Positions 28,107 to 35,232 of a DNA stretch of 64,000 nucleotides are shown piece by piece. Every line of letters begins with the position of its first letter. Position 1 is the stretch's first letter. A program made the position numbers and the translations under genes. This DNA comes from RGIG4079 sp045596365 (lineage in GTDB: Bacteria > Bacteroidota > Bacteroidia > Bacteroidales > Muribaculaceae), in the NCBI GenBank assembly GCA_045596365.1, contig JAZOCE010000023.1:55826-119825 (forward strand). The letters run 5' to 3'. Below the pieces are notes generated by a model that saw nothing but the letters and a program-made list of their open reading frames with translations, did not search any database and was not told where the DNA came from.

Positions 28107-28592
28107 TTATTTGCTATTGAAATGCTCGCGGAGTAGTTTCAGGGTTCTGACTACATGTTTATTGATGGCTGATGTTGTTACTCCCATTTTTTCTGCTGCA
28201 TCCTTGTAGGATAGTCCTTTCTCAAATACAAGAGATATTGCTATTCTTGCTATAGGAGAAAGTCGTTGGTCTAAAAACTGGAAAACTTGCAATAACATTC
28301 GGTCTCGTTCTTGGTCATAAACAATGTTTAATTCAGTTTCAATGGGGTAGAGTCTTTGAAAGCGCGATAGTGTGTTTTGTCGAGATATGATTGAGAGAGC
28401 TTTGTTTTTTGCCATTCGATATAGATAACCCTCAATATTTGCAATTTCTTGATTGGGATTATTTAATAAATGGGTAAAAACATCATTAATCACATCACGA
28501 CATTCCTCCTCATCACGAAGCATAGGGTAAACTAAGCGATATAATATCGGATAGTTTTTTCGGTACAATTGGTCAAATTCTTGTGATGTCAT
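28107..28592 (-). CDS. ECF RNA polymerase sigma factor
   Basis: A 161-residue ECF sigma-70 factor. Region 2 occupies about 5-75 (FDQLYRKNYPILYRLVYPMLRDEEECRD, cited as a motif region; then GYLYRMAKNKALSII). Region 4 occupies about 105-158, with the helix-turn-helix LSYKDAAEKMGVTTSAINKH. It is the first gene of a sigma-anti-sigma-receptor unit and presumably controls that unit or nearby nutrient genes. The promoter is not obvious, which is in line with possible autoregulation by a non-consensus site. Confidence 0.88.
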   Translation of the reverse strand: MTSQEFDQLYRKNYPILYRLVYPMLRDEEECRDVINDVFTHLLNNPNQEIANIEGYLYRMAKNKALSIISRQNTLSRFQRLYPIETELNIVYDQERDRMLLQVFQFLDQRLSPIARIAISLVFEKGLSYKDAAEKMGVTTSAINKHVVRTLKLLREHFNSK

Positions 28593-28645
28593 GATTTTAA
28601 TGGTTTTTACTAATAAGACAGATAAAGATTATTTTTAATGACAGC

Positions 28646-28678
28646 AAAAGTCTTAATAAGTGTTAAGGGGAGACTTTT
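28646..28678 (-). terminator. Possible terminator after BamA-like gene
   Basis: AAAAGTCT and AGACTTTT form an outer stem, with an inner CTTAA/TTAAG pairing. The repeat overlaps the stop codon of the BamA-like gene and has only a short U tract. Confidence 0.45.
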
Positions 28679-29918
28679 AAAAGGCTTCTCCGATTGCAAA
28701 TAGTATCCCCGATGTTCCTTTTCCAAAACCATAATCAATGCGAGCATTGACATTGTGCTTAAATTCAAATCGAATTCCTATCCCGAAGTTATGGAGCCAC
28801 TCTGGTTTGATGTCTTGTTTGGTCAATTGTTTAAATGAAGAAAATATTAGAGCGTTTCCTCCCCAAACTGTAAGACCAAATCTGTTCCAAATGTGCTGGC
28901 GTAATTCAATTTGTGATGATATTTGATTATTATCTATATATGACCCCATGTAATATCCCCTCATTCGGGCTCCGTCTGACGCAATCATTTCCCTCATTGT
29001 CCATGGAGTTGCAGGGCTATTTAACTTCATGTATCCATCGAATGCAAGAACGGAACCACTCCAAAGTCGTTGGTAATAATTGGCAATGAAAGTATGACTG
29101 AAAAAAGTTTTTGGAGCATTGCCCAAACCTTTAAAAAATGCCATAGGTTTGTATGCAATGTGTATGCCACGGGTAGGTGTCAGTAGATTGTCTCGAGAAT
29201 CAAATTCAAAAGATAGACCTAATCCAGTAACATAATACTGTCTGTTTTCTCCTAATAGATAGCTAATATCCCATACATCGCGAGCATCGGTATAATTACA
29301 GCGAAGTTGTGCTCCTGCATAGAAATTGCGATTTATCTTGTAGATGTATTCAGCTTGTAAATCAATTTGCCTACGGTTATATTTTGATTTTGGGTTTTTA
29401 GCTGTTTCTTCTGATGTTATACCCCAAAAATCCAGAGCTTTTCGGTACAATTCCAATTTATAGGATAGCCTTGATCTATTATTAGGGAACAAATTGTTGC
29501 CTTTTAATGTAAACACATAAAATCCATTTAATGAAGCGTTTATTGTTGCAAGAAAATCAGAAGGATTAGGAAGAGTATCATTCATGTCATATCGATACAA
29601 GCCTGTTACAGCTCCTCCAATACCAAATCCTGCTTCACGAGTATATGATGGCGTTATGGCAAAACTTAAATCAATTCGCTTTTCTCTTGTGCGGTCAACG
29701 TGTCCGCGCATTAATGATGAAAGGTATTCTTTAAACCAGTTAGGCGTTTTGTTGAGTACTTTTATTGAATCGGCATATTTGGTTTTCGGATTTAGTATAG
29801 CCGGTTGGACATAAAATTGTACTTGTCCTGTTGAGTCAGGGTATTGCATGTTTTTTCGTTGACACCATAGTGTGCCGACAGAAAGGCAGGATAAAACAAA
29901 CAGTACAATTTTTTTCAT
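28677..29918 (-). CDS. BamA/TamA-family outer-membrane barrel without POTRA domains
   Basis: This 413-residue outer-membrane protein has the C-terminal barrel of the D15/BamA superfamily. Evidence includes the signal peptide MKKIVLFVLSCLSVGTLWC, the strand motif LLTPTRGIHIAYKP, the surface-loop motif GARMRGYYMGSY (corresponding to the VRGY/F lock of the family) and a terminal barrel strand. There is no room for POTRA domains, so it is not the essential assembly factor itself. The Cys at the signal cut site could make it a lipoprotein, but aligned signal peptidase I cleavage is as likely. The longer ORF starting at 30233 runs into ftsH and across the intervening terminator, so I start at 29918. 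Confidence 0.82.
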   Translation of the reverse strand: MKKIVLFVLSCLSVGTLWCQRKNMQYPDSTGQVQFYVQPAILNPKTKYADSIKVLNKTPNWFKEYLSSLMRGHVDRTREKRIDLSFAITPSYTREAGFGIGGAVTGLYRYDMNDTLPNPSDFLATINASLNGFYVFTLKGNNLFPNNRSRLSYKLELYRKALDFWGITSEETAKNPKSKYNRRQIDLQAEYIYKINRNFYAGAQLRCNYTDARDVWDISYLLGENRQYYVTGLGLSFEFDSRDNLLTPTRGIHIAYKPMAFFKGLGNAPKTFFSHTFIANYYQRLWSGSVLAFDGYMKLNSPATPWTMREMIASDGARMRGYYMGSYIDNNQISSQIELRQHIWNRFGLTVWGGNALIFSSFKQLTKQDIKPEWLHNFGIGIRFEFKHNVNARIDYGFGKGTSGILFAIGEAF

Positions 29919-29932
29919 GAAATAAATATAGT

Positions 29933-29953
29933 GCAAAATATTTTGCAAAGATA
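29933..29953 (-). promoter_or_regulatory. Promoter -7 element overlapping a 14-bp palindrome, BamA-like gene
   Basis: TATCTTTG on the minus strand (29953-29946) matches the -7 consensus. It abuts the perfect palindrome GCAAAATATTTTGC (29933-29946), placed where transcription should begin, as an operator would be. Confidence 0.5.
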
Positions 29954-29978
29954 GGAATAATATATAACTCAATAAAAT

Positions 29979-30015
29979 TAAAGCCATGTCAGATTTAGCT
30001 CTAAACATGGCTTTA
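29979..30015 (-). terminator. Terminator after ftsH
   Basis: TAAAGCCATGT and ACATGGCTTTA are perfect 11-bp arms around a 15-base loop, with a T-rich tail on the minus strand. It separates ftsH from the BamA-like gene. Confidence 0.8.
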
Positions 30016-30036
30016 TGGTAATTTTGGATATTATTC

Positions 30037-32076
30037 TCAACTTTTAGAAGAGGGTATCGGTGGCGGTTCAGGCAGATTGCCATCATCATTAGTATTTTCT
30101 TTAGCTTCTTCAATGTCTTTTTTATTTTGCTCAATTTCGGCTTTCTCTGCTTCGGCTGCTTCAGCAGAGCGAGCTGCCAATATTTCATCGGTGCGAGATG
30201 TCCATTGACGTTTGCCAAATATTTTTTCGACATCTTCGGTAAATATTACTTCCCGAGAGAGCAACACTTCGGTGAGTTGAGCATGTCCATCAGCATATTT
30301 GCTAAGAATATCTTTAGCACGTTGATACTGTTCTTCTATAATGCGAGAAACTTCTTGATCAATGATTTTGGCTCGTTCTTCGCTATATGGTTTTGTAAAT
30401 CCATAATTTTGATTTGTTGAATCATAATAGCAAAGATTAGGTAATTTATCACTCATACCGAAATAAACAACCATAGCATAGGCTTGTTTCGTTACTCGTT
30501 CAAGATCGTTTGCCGCACCTGTGGATATGCGACCTAAAAATAGTTCTTCAGCAGCGCGACCTCCAAGAGTAGCACACATTTCATCAAGGAGAGCTTGTGA
30601 CGTGGTTATTTGTCTTTCTTCAGGTAAATACCATGCAGCACCAAGAGCTTTTCCTCGAGGGACAATAGTTACTTTAATGAGTGGGTTGGCATATTGTAAG
30701 TGCCATGAAAGAGTAGCGTGACCGGCCTCATGTATTGCTATTGATCGTTTCTCTTCTTCAGTAGTGATTTTTGAACGTTTTTCCAAGCCTCCAATGATAC
30801 GGTCAACTGCATCAATGAAATCTTGTTTTTCAACTGTTGATTTGTTTTGGCGGGCAGCTATCAGAGCAGCTTCGTTACACACATTCGCTATGTCAGCGCC
30901 AGAAAATCCCGGTGTTTGACGAGCAAGCAGTTCAACATCTACAGATTCGTCGATTTTTATATTGCGCAGATGTACGTTAAATATTGCTACACGGTCATTT
31001 AAATCAGGTAGCTCTACATAGATTTGTCTGTCAAAACGACCGGCACGCAACAATGCTTTATCTAAGATGTCGGCTCGGTTGGTTGCCGCAAGGATGATAA
31101 CACCGCTGTTTGAGCCAAAACCATCCATTTCAGTGAGCAATTGGTTAAGTGTATTTTCTCGTTCATCATTTGCTCCCATATTTGGATTTTTACCACGAGC
31201 GCGTCCCACAGCATCAATTTCGTCAATAAAAATAATACATGGAGATTTCTCTTTTGCTTGGCGGAACAGGTCTCTTACACGAGATGCTCCCACACCAACG
31301 AACATTTCCACAAAGTCAGAACCCGACATTGAGAAAAAAGGAACATTAGCCTCACCGGCAACAGCCTTAGCTAACAATGTTTTACCTGTTCCGGGAGGGC
31401 CTACAAGTAATGCGCCTTTAGGAATTTTCCCACCAAGTTCAGTGTATCGTTGAGGATTTTTCAAGAATTCGACAATTTCCTCAATCTCAGTTTTTGCTTC
31501 AGATAATCCTGCAACATCTTTAAATGTTACATTAACAGAGTTGTCTTTATCATATATTTTAGCTTTTGACTTACCAACGCTGAAAACTCCACCACCGGCA
31601 CCATCTTTGCCTGACATGCGTTTCATGATAAAGAACCAAAACGCGATGAGAAGAACAATTGGACCAAATGACCAAAGTAAAGATGTAAAATCGCTTGATT
31701 TTTCATATTTAACAGAGCCGGTAAATACACCGGAATTATTCCATCCATCGATTTTTTCTTGTATTTTATCAGCGGATGGAATTCGGGTTGTTATTTTGTA
31801 TTCTGTCCCTTTTTTTACTTGATCTTTATGGAAGATAGTTGACGCTAAAGAGTCATTAACAAAAGCTATTGCTTCATCTTTATTGGTATCGATAATAATT
31901 TTTTCTACACCACCATATGTTACATATTTTTCAAAGTCGGAGTAGCTAACCTCTTTGGTAATTGTATTATTATCGAGTAGATATGTCCCTGCTAAAAATA
32001 TTATAACAAGAGCATACATCCAGTATAGGCTGAATTTAAATTGGGGACGTTTATTTGTTTTTGGCTTTTGATCCAT
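30037..32076 (-). CDS. ftsH: ATP-dependent zinc metalloprotease FtsH
   Basis: A membrane-anchored AAA+ protease that extracts and degrades membrane and regulatory proteins as a hexamer. Two membrane helices (about 15-33 and 130-150) flank a periplasmic domain of about 95 residues. The AAA domain has Walker A GPPGTGKT (about 225), Walker B CIIFIDEIDAVG, the second region of homology with the ATNRADILD and GRFDRQI motifs, and the peptidase HEAGH (about 447). The C-terminus is charged and Pro-rich (PEPPPIPSSKS). The size of 679 residues is normal. It follows rsfS after 12 bases, the usual Bacteroidetes order; cdsA, which often comes next, is instead at 4 kb. Confidence 0.96.
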   Translation of the reverse strand: MDQKPKTNKRPQFKFSLYWMYALVIIFLAGTYLLDNNTITKEVSYSDFEKYVTYGGVEKIIIDTNKDEAIAFVNDSLASTIFHKDQVKKGTEYKITTRIPSADKIQEKIDGWNNSGVFTGSVKYEKSSDFTSLLWSFGPIVLLIAFWFFIMKRMSGKDGAGGGVFSVGKSKAKIYDKDNSVNVTFKDVAGLSEAKTEIEEIVEFLKNPQRYTELGGKIPKGALLVGPPGTGKTLLAKAVAGEANVPFFSMSGSDFVEMFVGVGASRVRDLFRQAKEKSPCIIFIDEIDAVGRARGKNPNMGANDERENTLNQLLTEMDGFGSNSGVIILAATNRADILDKALLRAGRFDRQIYVELPDLNDRVAIFNVHLRNIKIDESVDVELLARQTPGFSGADIANVCNEAALIAARQNKSTVEKQDFIDAVDRIIGGLEKRSKITTEEEKRSIAIHEAGHATLSWHLQYANPLIKVTIVPRGKALGAAWYLPEERQITTSQALLDEMCATLGGRAAEELFLGRISTGAANDLERVTKQAYAMVVYFGMSDKLPNLCYYDSTNQNYGFTKPYSEERAKIIDQEVSRIIEEQYQRAKDILSKYADGHAQLTEVLLSREVIFTEDVEKIFGKRQWTSRTDEILAARSAEAAEAEKAEIEQNKKDIEEAKENTNDDGNLPEPPPIPSSKS

Positions 32077-32088
32077 AATTATATTTAC

Positions 32089-32448
32089 TTAGTCTAAGTC
32101 AGGTATTTCAGTAATAATAGCATCGCTCCATAATTCTTCAAGATTGTAAAGATGGCGCATCTCTGGCAAGAAAATATGTACTAATGTGTTGCCGTAGTCA
32201 ATAACAATCCATTGCGAATTTTGATATCCATCATAGTTATATGGCTTTATTCCTGCATTTTCTTGAAGATATTCTCTAACACTATCGGCGATTGCTGATA
32301 CTTGCATTGTTGAATTTCCTTCGCAAATAATAAAATTTTCGGCAGCAGCTGATTCGATATTGCTTAAATCAACGTGGGTTATTTTATGCCCTTTGCGCTC
32401 TTGTATTCCTTCTGTAATTAGTTTTACTAAATCAATATTTCCTGTCAT
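32089..32448 (-). CDS. rsfS: Ribosomal silencing factor RsfS
   Basis: A small protein (119 residues) of the RsfS/Iojap/DUF143 family. It binds ribosomal protein uL14 and blocks subunit joining when nutrients are short. Family features are the DLSNIESAAAENFIICEG core, the YDGYQNSQWIVIDYGNTLVHIF stretch (cited as a region) with its DYG motif, and a final helix rich in acidic residues (YNLEELWSDA). It is the first gene of an rsfS-ftsH unit. A -7 element lies 26 bases upstream. Confidence 0.93.
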   Translation of the reverse strand: MTGNIDLVKLITEGIQERKGHKITHVDLSNIESAAAENFIICEGNSTMQVSAIADSVREYLQENAGIKPYNYDGYQNSQWIVIDYGNTLVHIFLPEMRHLYNLEELWSDAIITEIPDLD

Positions 32449-32474
32449 TTATGATTTCAAAATTAAATGTTGTG

Positions 32475-32482
32475 CAAAAATA
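32475..32482 (-). promoter_or_regulatory. -7 promoter element of rsfS-ftsH
   Basis: TATTTTTG on the minus strand fits TAnnTTTG. No convincing TTG is found 20 bp further upstream. Confidence 0.4.
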
Positions 32483-32548
32483 GCGAAAAATCCGGTAATG
32501 ATATCGCTTGTTAACTTATATTGTAACAAATAGAGTGCCAAAAAAGAT

Positions 32549-33799
32549 TTATTCAAATTTTATGGTTTTCGCAGGTGATATAGTAGATATTAAATGAGAA
32601 GGTAGTATCAGTATCAATCCCGAAATGATTATGACTCCTATATTCAGTAACAAGATATACCACCAATTAATTTCTGTAGGGACATAATTTAGGTAATATG
32701 CTTCGGGATCAAGAGGAATAAGTTTAAATTTTGCTTGAATAAATATTATTGTAAGGGCAATCGTATTTCCCCAGATAATACCTTTAATTACTAATCTCTC
32801 AGTAAGATATATAAATATGCGTCGTATTTGGGTGTTGGTTGCACCAAGAGATTTCATTATGCCTATCATGTTTATCCTTTCTAGAATAATAATGAACATG
32901 CTTGATATAAGAGTGAAACCTGATACTAATGACATGAGGATAAGAATTACAATAACGTTAGTGTCAAGCAAGTCAAGCCAATTAAAATATAAAGCACCGG
33001 TATTATATACGGTATCAACTCGATGCAATGAATTTAATTTATTTGTGTAACAAGCTTGGATTAGGCTATCTTGAAGATTATATGACGCGTTTTCTATTTT
33101 AGAAATAGGCAAATTGCGAATTTCAATACTATTTCCTGTAATAGAATCAATATTATTTAATCCTTGAAGAGTGTTTAAAGAAGTGAACGCAAATAGTTTA
33201 TCATATTCACCAAAATGAGTCTCGTATATAGCTGCAATTTCAAAGCGTCGTGTGCGGATTTTGTTATTTTCAAAGAAATAAGCAAATATTTTGTCTCCGA
33301 TATTCAGTTTTAGTGAGGAAGATATAACTTTAGAGATTATTATTTTGTATTTATCTTCATCGTTATTATAATTGGGTATAGTTCCTGATGTTAAATTGTC
33401 AGAGATAAATTTCCAATCAAAATTTTTATCCATCCCTTTAAATACAATCCCCATAAAATCATTGTTGGTCTTTAGTATTCCGGGTTGTTTGATGGAGAGG
33501 GATGTTTGTCCGTTAGGAATAGCAGAGTTTATGATGTTTTTTAAAGTATCATTTAATATTATATAGCTTTTATCTTTTTCGGTATAATCGGAGTTGTTAA
33601 TTGTTATTTGCGCATCAAACCCCATGACTTTGTCTCGGATTTCATGCTTGAACCCTAATACAACAACTATGGCAATCATCAGAATGATAATTGCCAATGC
33701 AATACCTATAACGGCTATTGAAATACTTGGAGTGTTTTGTTTACTGCCATCGTAATTTTTTAGCCTTAATCGTCGAGCTATATAGAATTCAAATTTCAT
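32549..33799 (-). CDS. LolC/LolE/FtsX-family ABC transporter permease
   Basis: A 416-residue inner-membrane protein with the MacB/FtsX topology: one N-terminal helix (ISIAVIGIALAIIILMIAIVV, positions about 27-50), a large periplasmic domain (about 55-265) and three C-terminal helices (about 270-400). The conserved SLGATNTQIRRIF coupling segment lies between the helices. In Gram-negative bacteria such permeases with LolD release outer-membrane lipoproteins from the inner membrane; no ATPase gene is adjacent, as is common in Bacteroidetes. The start overlaps the stop of the upstream aminotransferase by four bases, so the two are translationally coupled. Confidence 0.82.
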   Translation of the reverse strand: MKFEFYIARRLRLKNYDGSKQNTPSISIAVIGIALAIIILMIAIVVVLGFKHEIRDKVMGFDAQITINNSDYTEKDKSYIILNDTLKNIINSAIPNGQTSLSIKQPGILKTNNDFMGIVFKGMDKNFDWKFISDNLTSGTIPNYNNDEDKYKIIISKVISSSLKLNIGDKIFAYFFENNKIRTRRFEIAAIYETHFGEYDKLFAFTSLNTLQGLNNIDSITGNSIEIRNLPISKIENASYNLQDSLIQACYTNKLNSLHRVDTVYNTGALYFNWLDLLDTNVIVILILMSLVSGFTLISSMFIIILERINMIGIMKSLGATNTQIRRIFIYLTERLVIKGIIWGNTIALTIIFIQAKFKLIPLDPEAYYLNYVPTEINWWYILLLNIGVIIISGLILILPSHLISTISPAKTIKFE

Positions 33800-34998
33800 A
33801 TATTAGTTCGTCCGGGATATGCTTTAAGAGCTTCGGCCAGAACTTTAAGAGCATTAGATAAATCTTCTTTTTTGAGGACATATGCCATGCGCACTTCGTT
33901 ATTGCCAACTCCTTTAGTTGTATAAAATCCTGATGCCGGTGCCATGAATATAGTTTGTCCTTCATATTCAAATTCACGTAAACACCATTCGCAGAACTTG
34001 TCGGCATCATCTACCGGAAGACTCACTACGGTGTAAAATGCTCCCATTGGGATAGGAGAGTAGCATCCTGGTATTTTGTTAAGTCCATCAATTAGGAATT
34101 TACGTCGTTCTACATATTCATTATAGGTCATCAGCATATAATCGGGAGATGCGTCAATAGATGCTTCTGCAACGATTTGTCCCAATAGTGGGGGGCTTAG
34201 ACGAGCTTGACAGAATTTCATTACATTCTTTTTTAGCTCTTTGTGCTTGGTGATGATTGCTCCAATGCGTATTCCACATTCGCTATATCGTTTTGAGACT
34301 GAATCAATAAGTACTACTTGATCTTCAATTCCGGGTAGATGGAATGCTGAAATATATGGGGCTCCGGTATAACAGAATTCACGATATACTTCATCGGAAA
34401 ATAGGAACAAGTCATATTTTTTTACAATATCCCTAATTTGATTCATCTCCTTTTGTGTATAGAGGTATCCTGTGGGATTATTAGGGTTACATATCAATAT
34501 CCCTTTGGTCTTAGGGGTGATTAGAGCCTCAAATTTTTCTACTGGAGGAAGCGCAAAGCCTTCATCAATACTTGAGGGAACAGTAACGATTTTAGCTCCT
34601 GCTGAAATAGCAAATGCCATATAATTGGCATATGCCGGTTCAGGTACAATTATTTCATCTCCCGGATCAAGGCATGCCATGAATGCAAATAGTACAGCTT
34701 CAGAGCCTCCTGTTGTTACGATTATATCATCGACATCAACGTTGATGTTAAATCGTTTATAGTATTTTTCGAGTTTTTGCCTTAATGACAACAGCCCTTC
34801 TGATGGACTATATTCAAGTACTTTTCTATCAATGTGTTTTAGTACTTCCAATCCTTCAGCCGGAGAAGGAAGGTCAGGCTGTCCGATATTGAGATGATAA
34901 ACCTTTAAACCACGATTTTTAGCATCATTCGATAATGGTACTAATTTGCGGATTGGCGATTCCGGCATTATCTGTCCTCGTTGAGATATATTGGGCAT
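33796..34998 (-). CDS. Class I/II PLP-dependent aminotransferase
   Basis: A fold-type I aminotransferase of 400 residues. K236 in DSVSKRYSECGIRIG is the pyridoxal phosphate lysine, with NPNNPTGY and SDEVYREF upstream and the cofactor phosphate contacts following. The opening ISQRGQIMPESPIRKLVPLS (positions 4-23) is typical of Bacteroidetes aspartate/tyrosine-type aminotransferases. Substrate cannot be fixed from sequence. It begins a unit with the LolC/E-type permease, with which it shares a four-base overlap. A -7 element stands 32 bases before the ATG. Confidence 0.88.
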   Translation of the reverse strand: MPNISQRGQIMPESPIRKLVPLSNDAKNRGLKVYHLNIGQPDLPSPAEGLEVLKHIDRKVLEYSPSEGLLSLRQKLEKYYKRFNINVDVDDIIVTTGGSEAVLFAFMACLDPGDEIIVPEPAYANYMAFAISAGAKIVTVPSSIDEGFALPPVEKFEALITPKTKGILICNPNNPTGYLYTQKEMNQIRDIVKKYDLFLFSDEVYREFCYTGAPYISAFHLPGIEDQVVLIDSVSKRYSECGIRIGAIITKHKELKKNVMKFCQARLSPPLLGQIVAEASIDASPDYMLMTYNEYVERRKFLIDGLNKIPGCYSPIPMGAFYTVVSLPVDDADKFCEWCLREFEYEGQTIFMAPASGFYTTKGVGNNEVRMAYVLKKEDLSNALKVLAEALKAYPGRTNI

Positions 34999-35030
34999 TT
35001 AATTATAGTTTTAAATAGTAATATATTTTG

Positions 35031-35038
35031 CAAAGTTA
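35031..35038 (-). promoter_or_regulatory. -7 promoter element of aminotransferase gene
   Basis: TAACTTTG on the minus strand is an exact -7 match; the -33 region is T-rich without a clean TTG. Confidence 0.45.
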
Positions 35039-35145
35039 ATGAATTGCCCTTAATAAAAAAGCATTTTTAAGAATTAGTTTTTATTTATGTATGATATCGT
35101 CCCGAAATGGTTGTGAGGGGATGGTTTATTTGTTAAGATATGTTA

Positions 35146-35168
35146 TTATTTATACTCATTATAAATAA
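35146..35168. promoter_or_regulatory. AT-rich dyad upstream of feoAB, candidate operator
   Basis: TTATTTATA-CTCAT-TATAAATAA is a perfect 9-bp inverted repeat with a five-base spacer, 14 bases upstream of the likely -33 element of feoAB. Its position suits a metal-responsive regulator such as Fur or a DtxR-type protein, but the sequence is not a classical Fur box. Confidence 0.35.
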
Positions 35169-35181
35169 ATGTGTGCGATAA

Positions 35182-35213
35182 TTTCATCAATTGATGCGTT
35201 TTTCGGATATTTG
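35182..35213 (+). promoter_or_regulatory. Probable promoter of feoAB
   Basis: TTTC at 35182-35185, 20 bp, GATATTTG at 35206-35213: each element has one mismatch to TTTG / TAnnTTTG. The leader is about 15-19 bases. Confidence 0.45.
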
Positions 35214-35232
35214 CACACAAAATTTGTGAGTA

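Noticed and set aside
29919..30233. N-terminal extension of the BamA-like protein
   Set aside because: It crosses the ftsH terminator and the end of ftsH, while a proper signal peptide begins at 29918.
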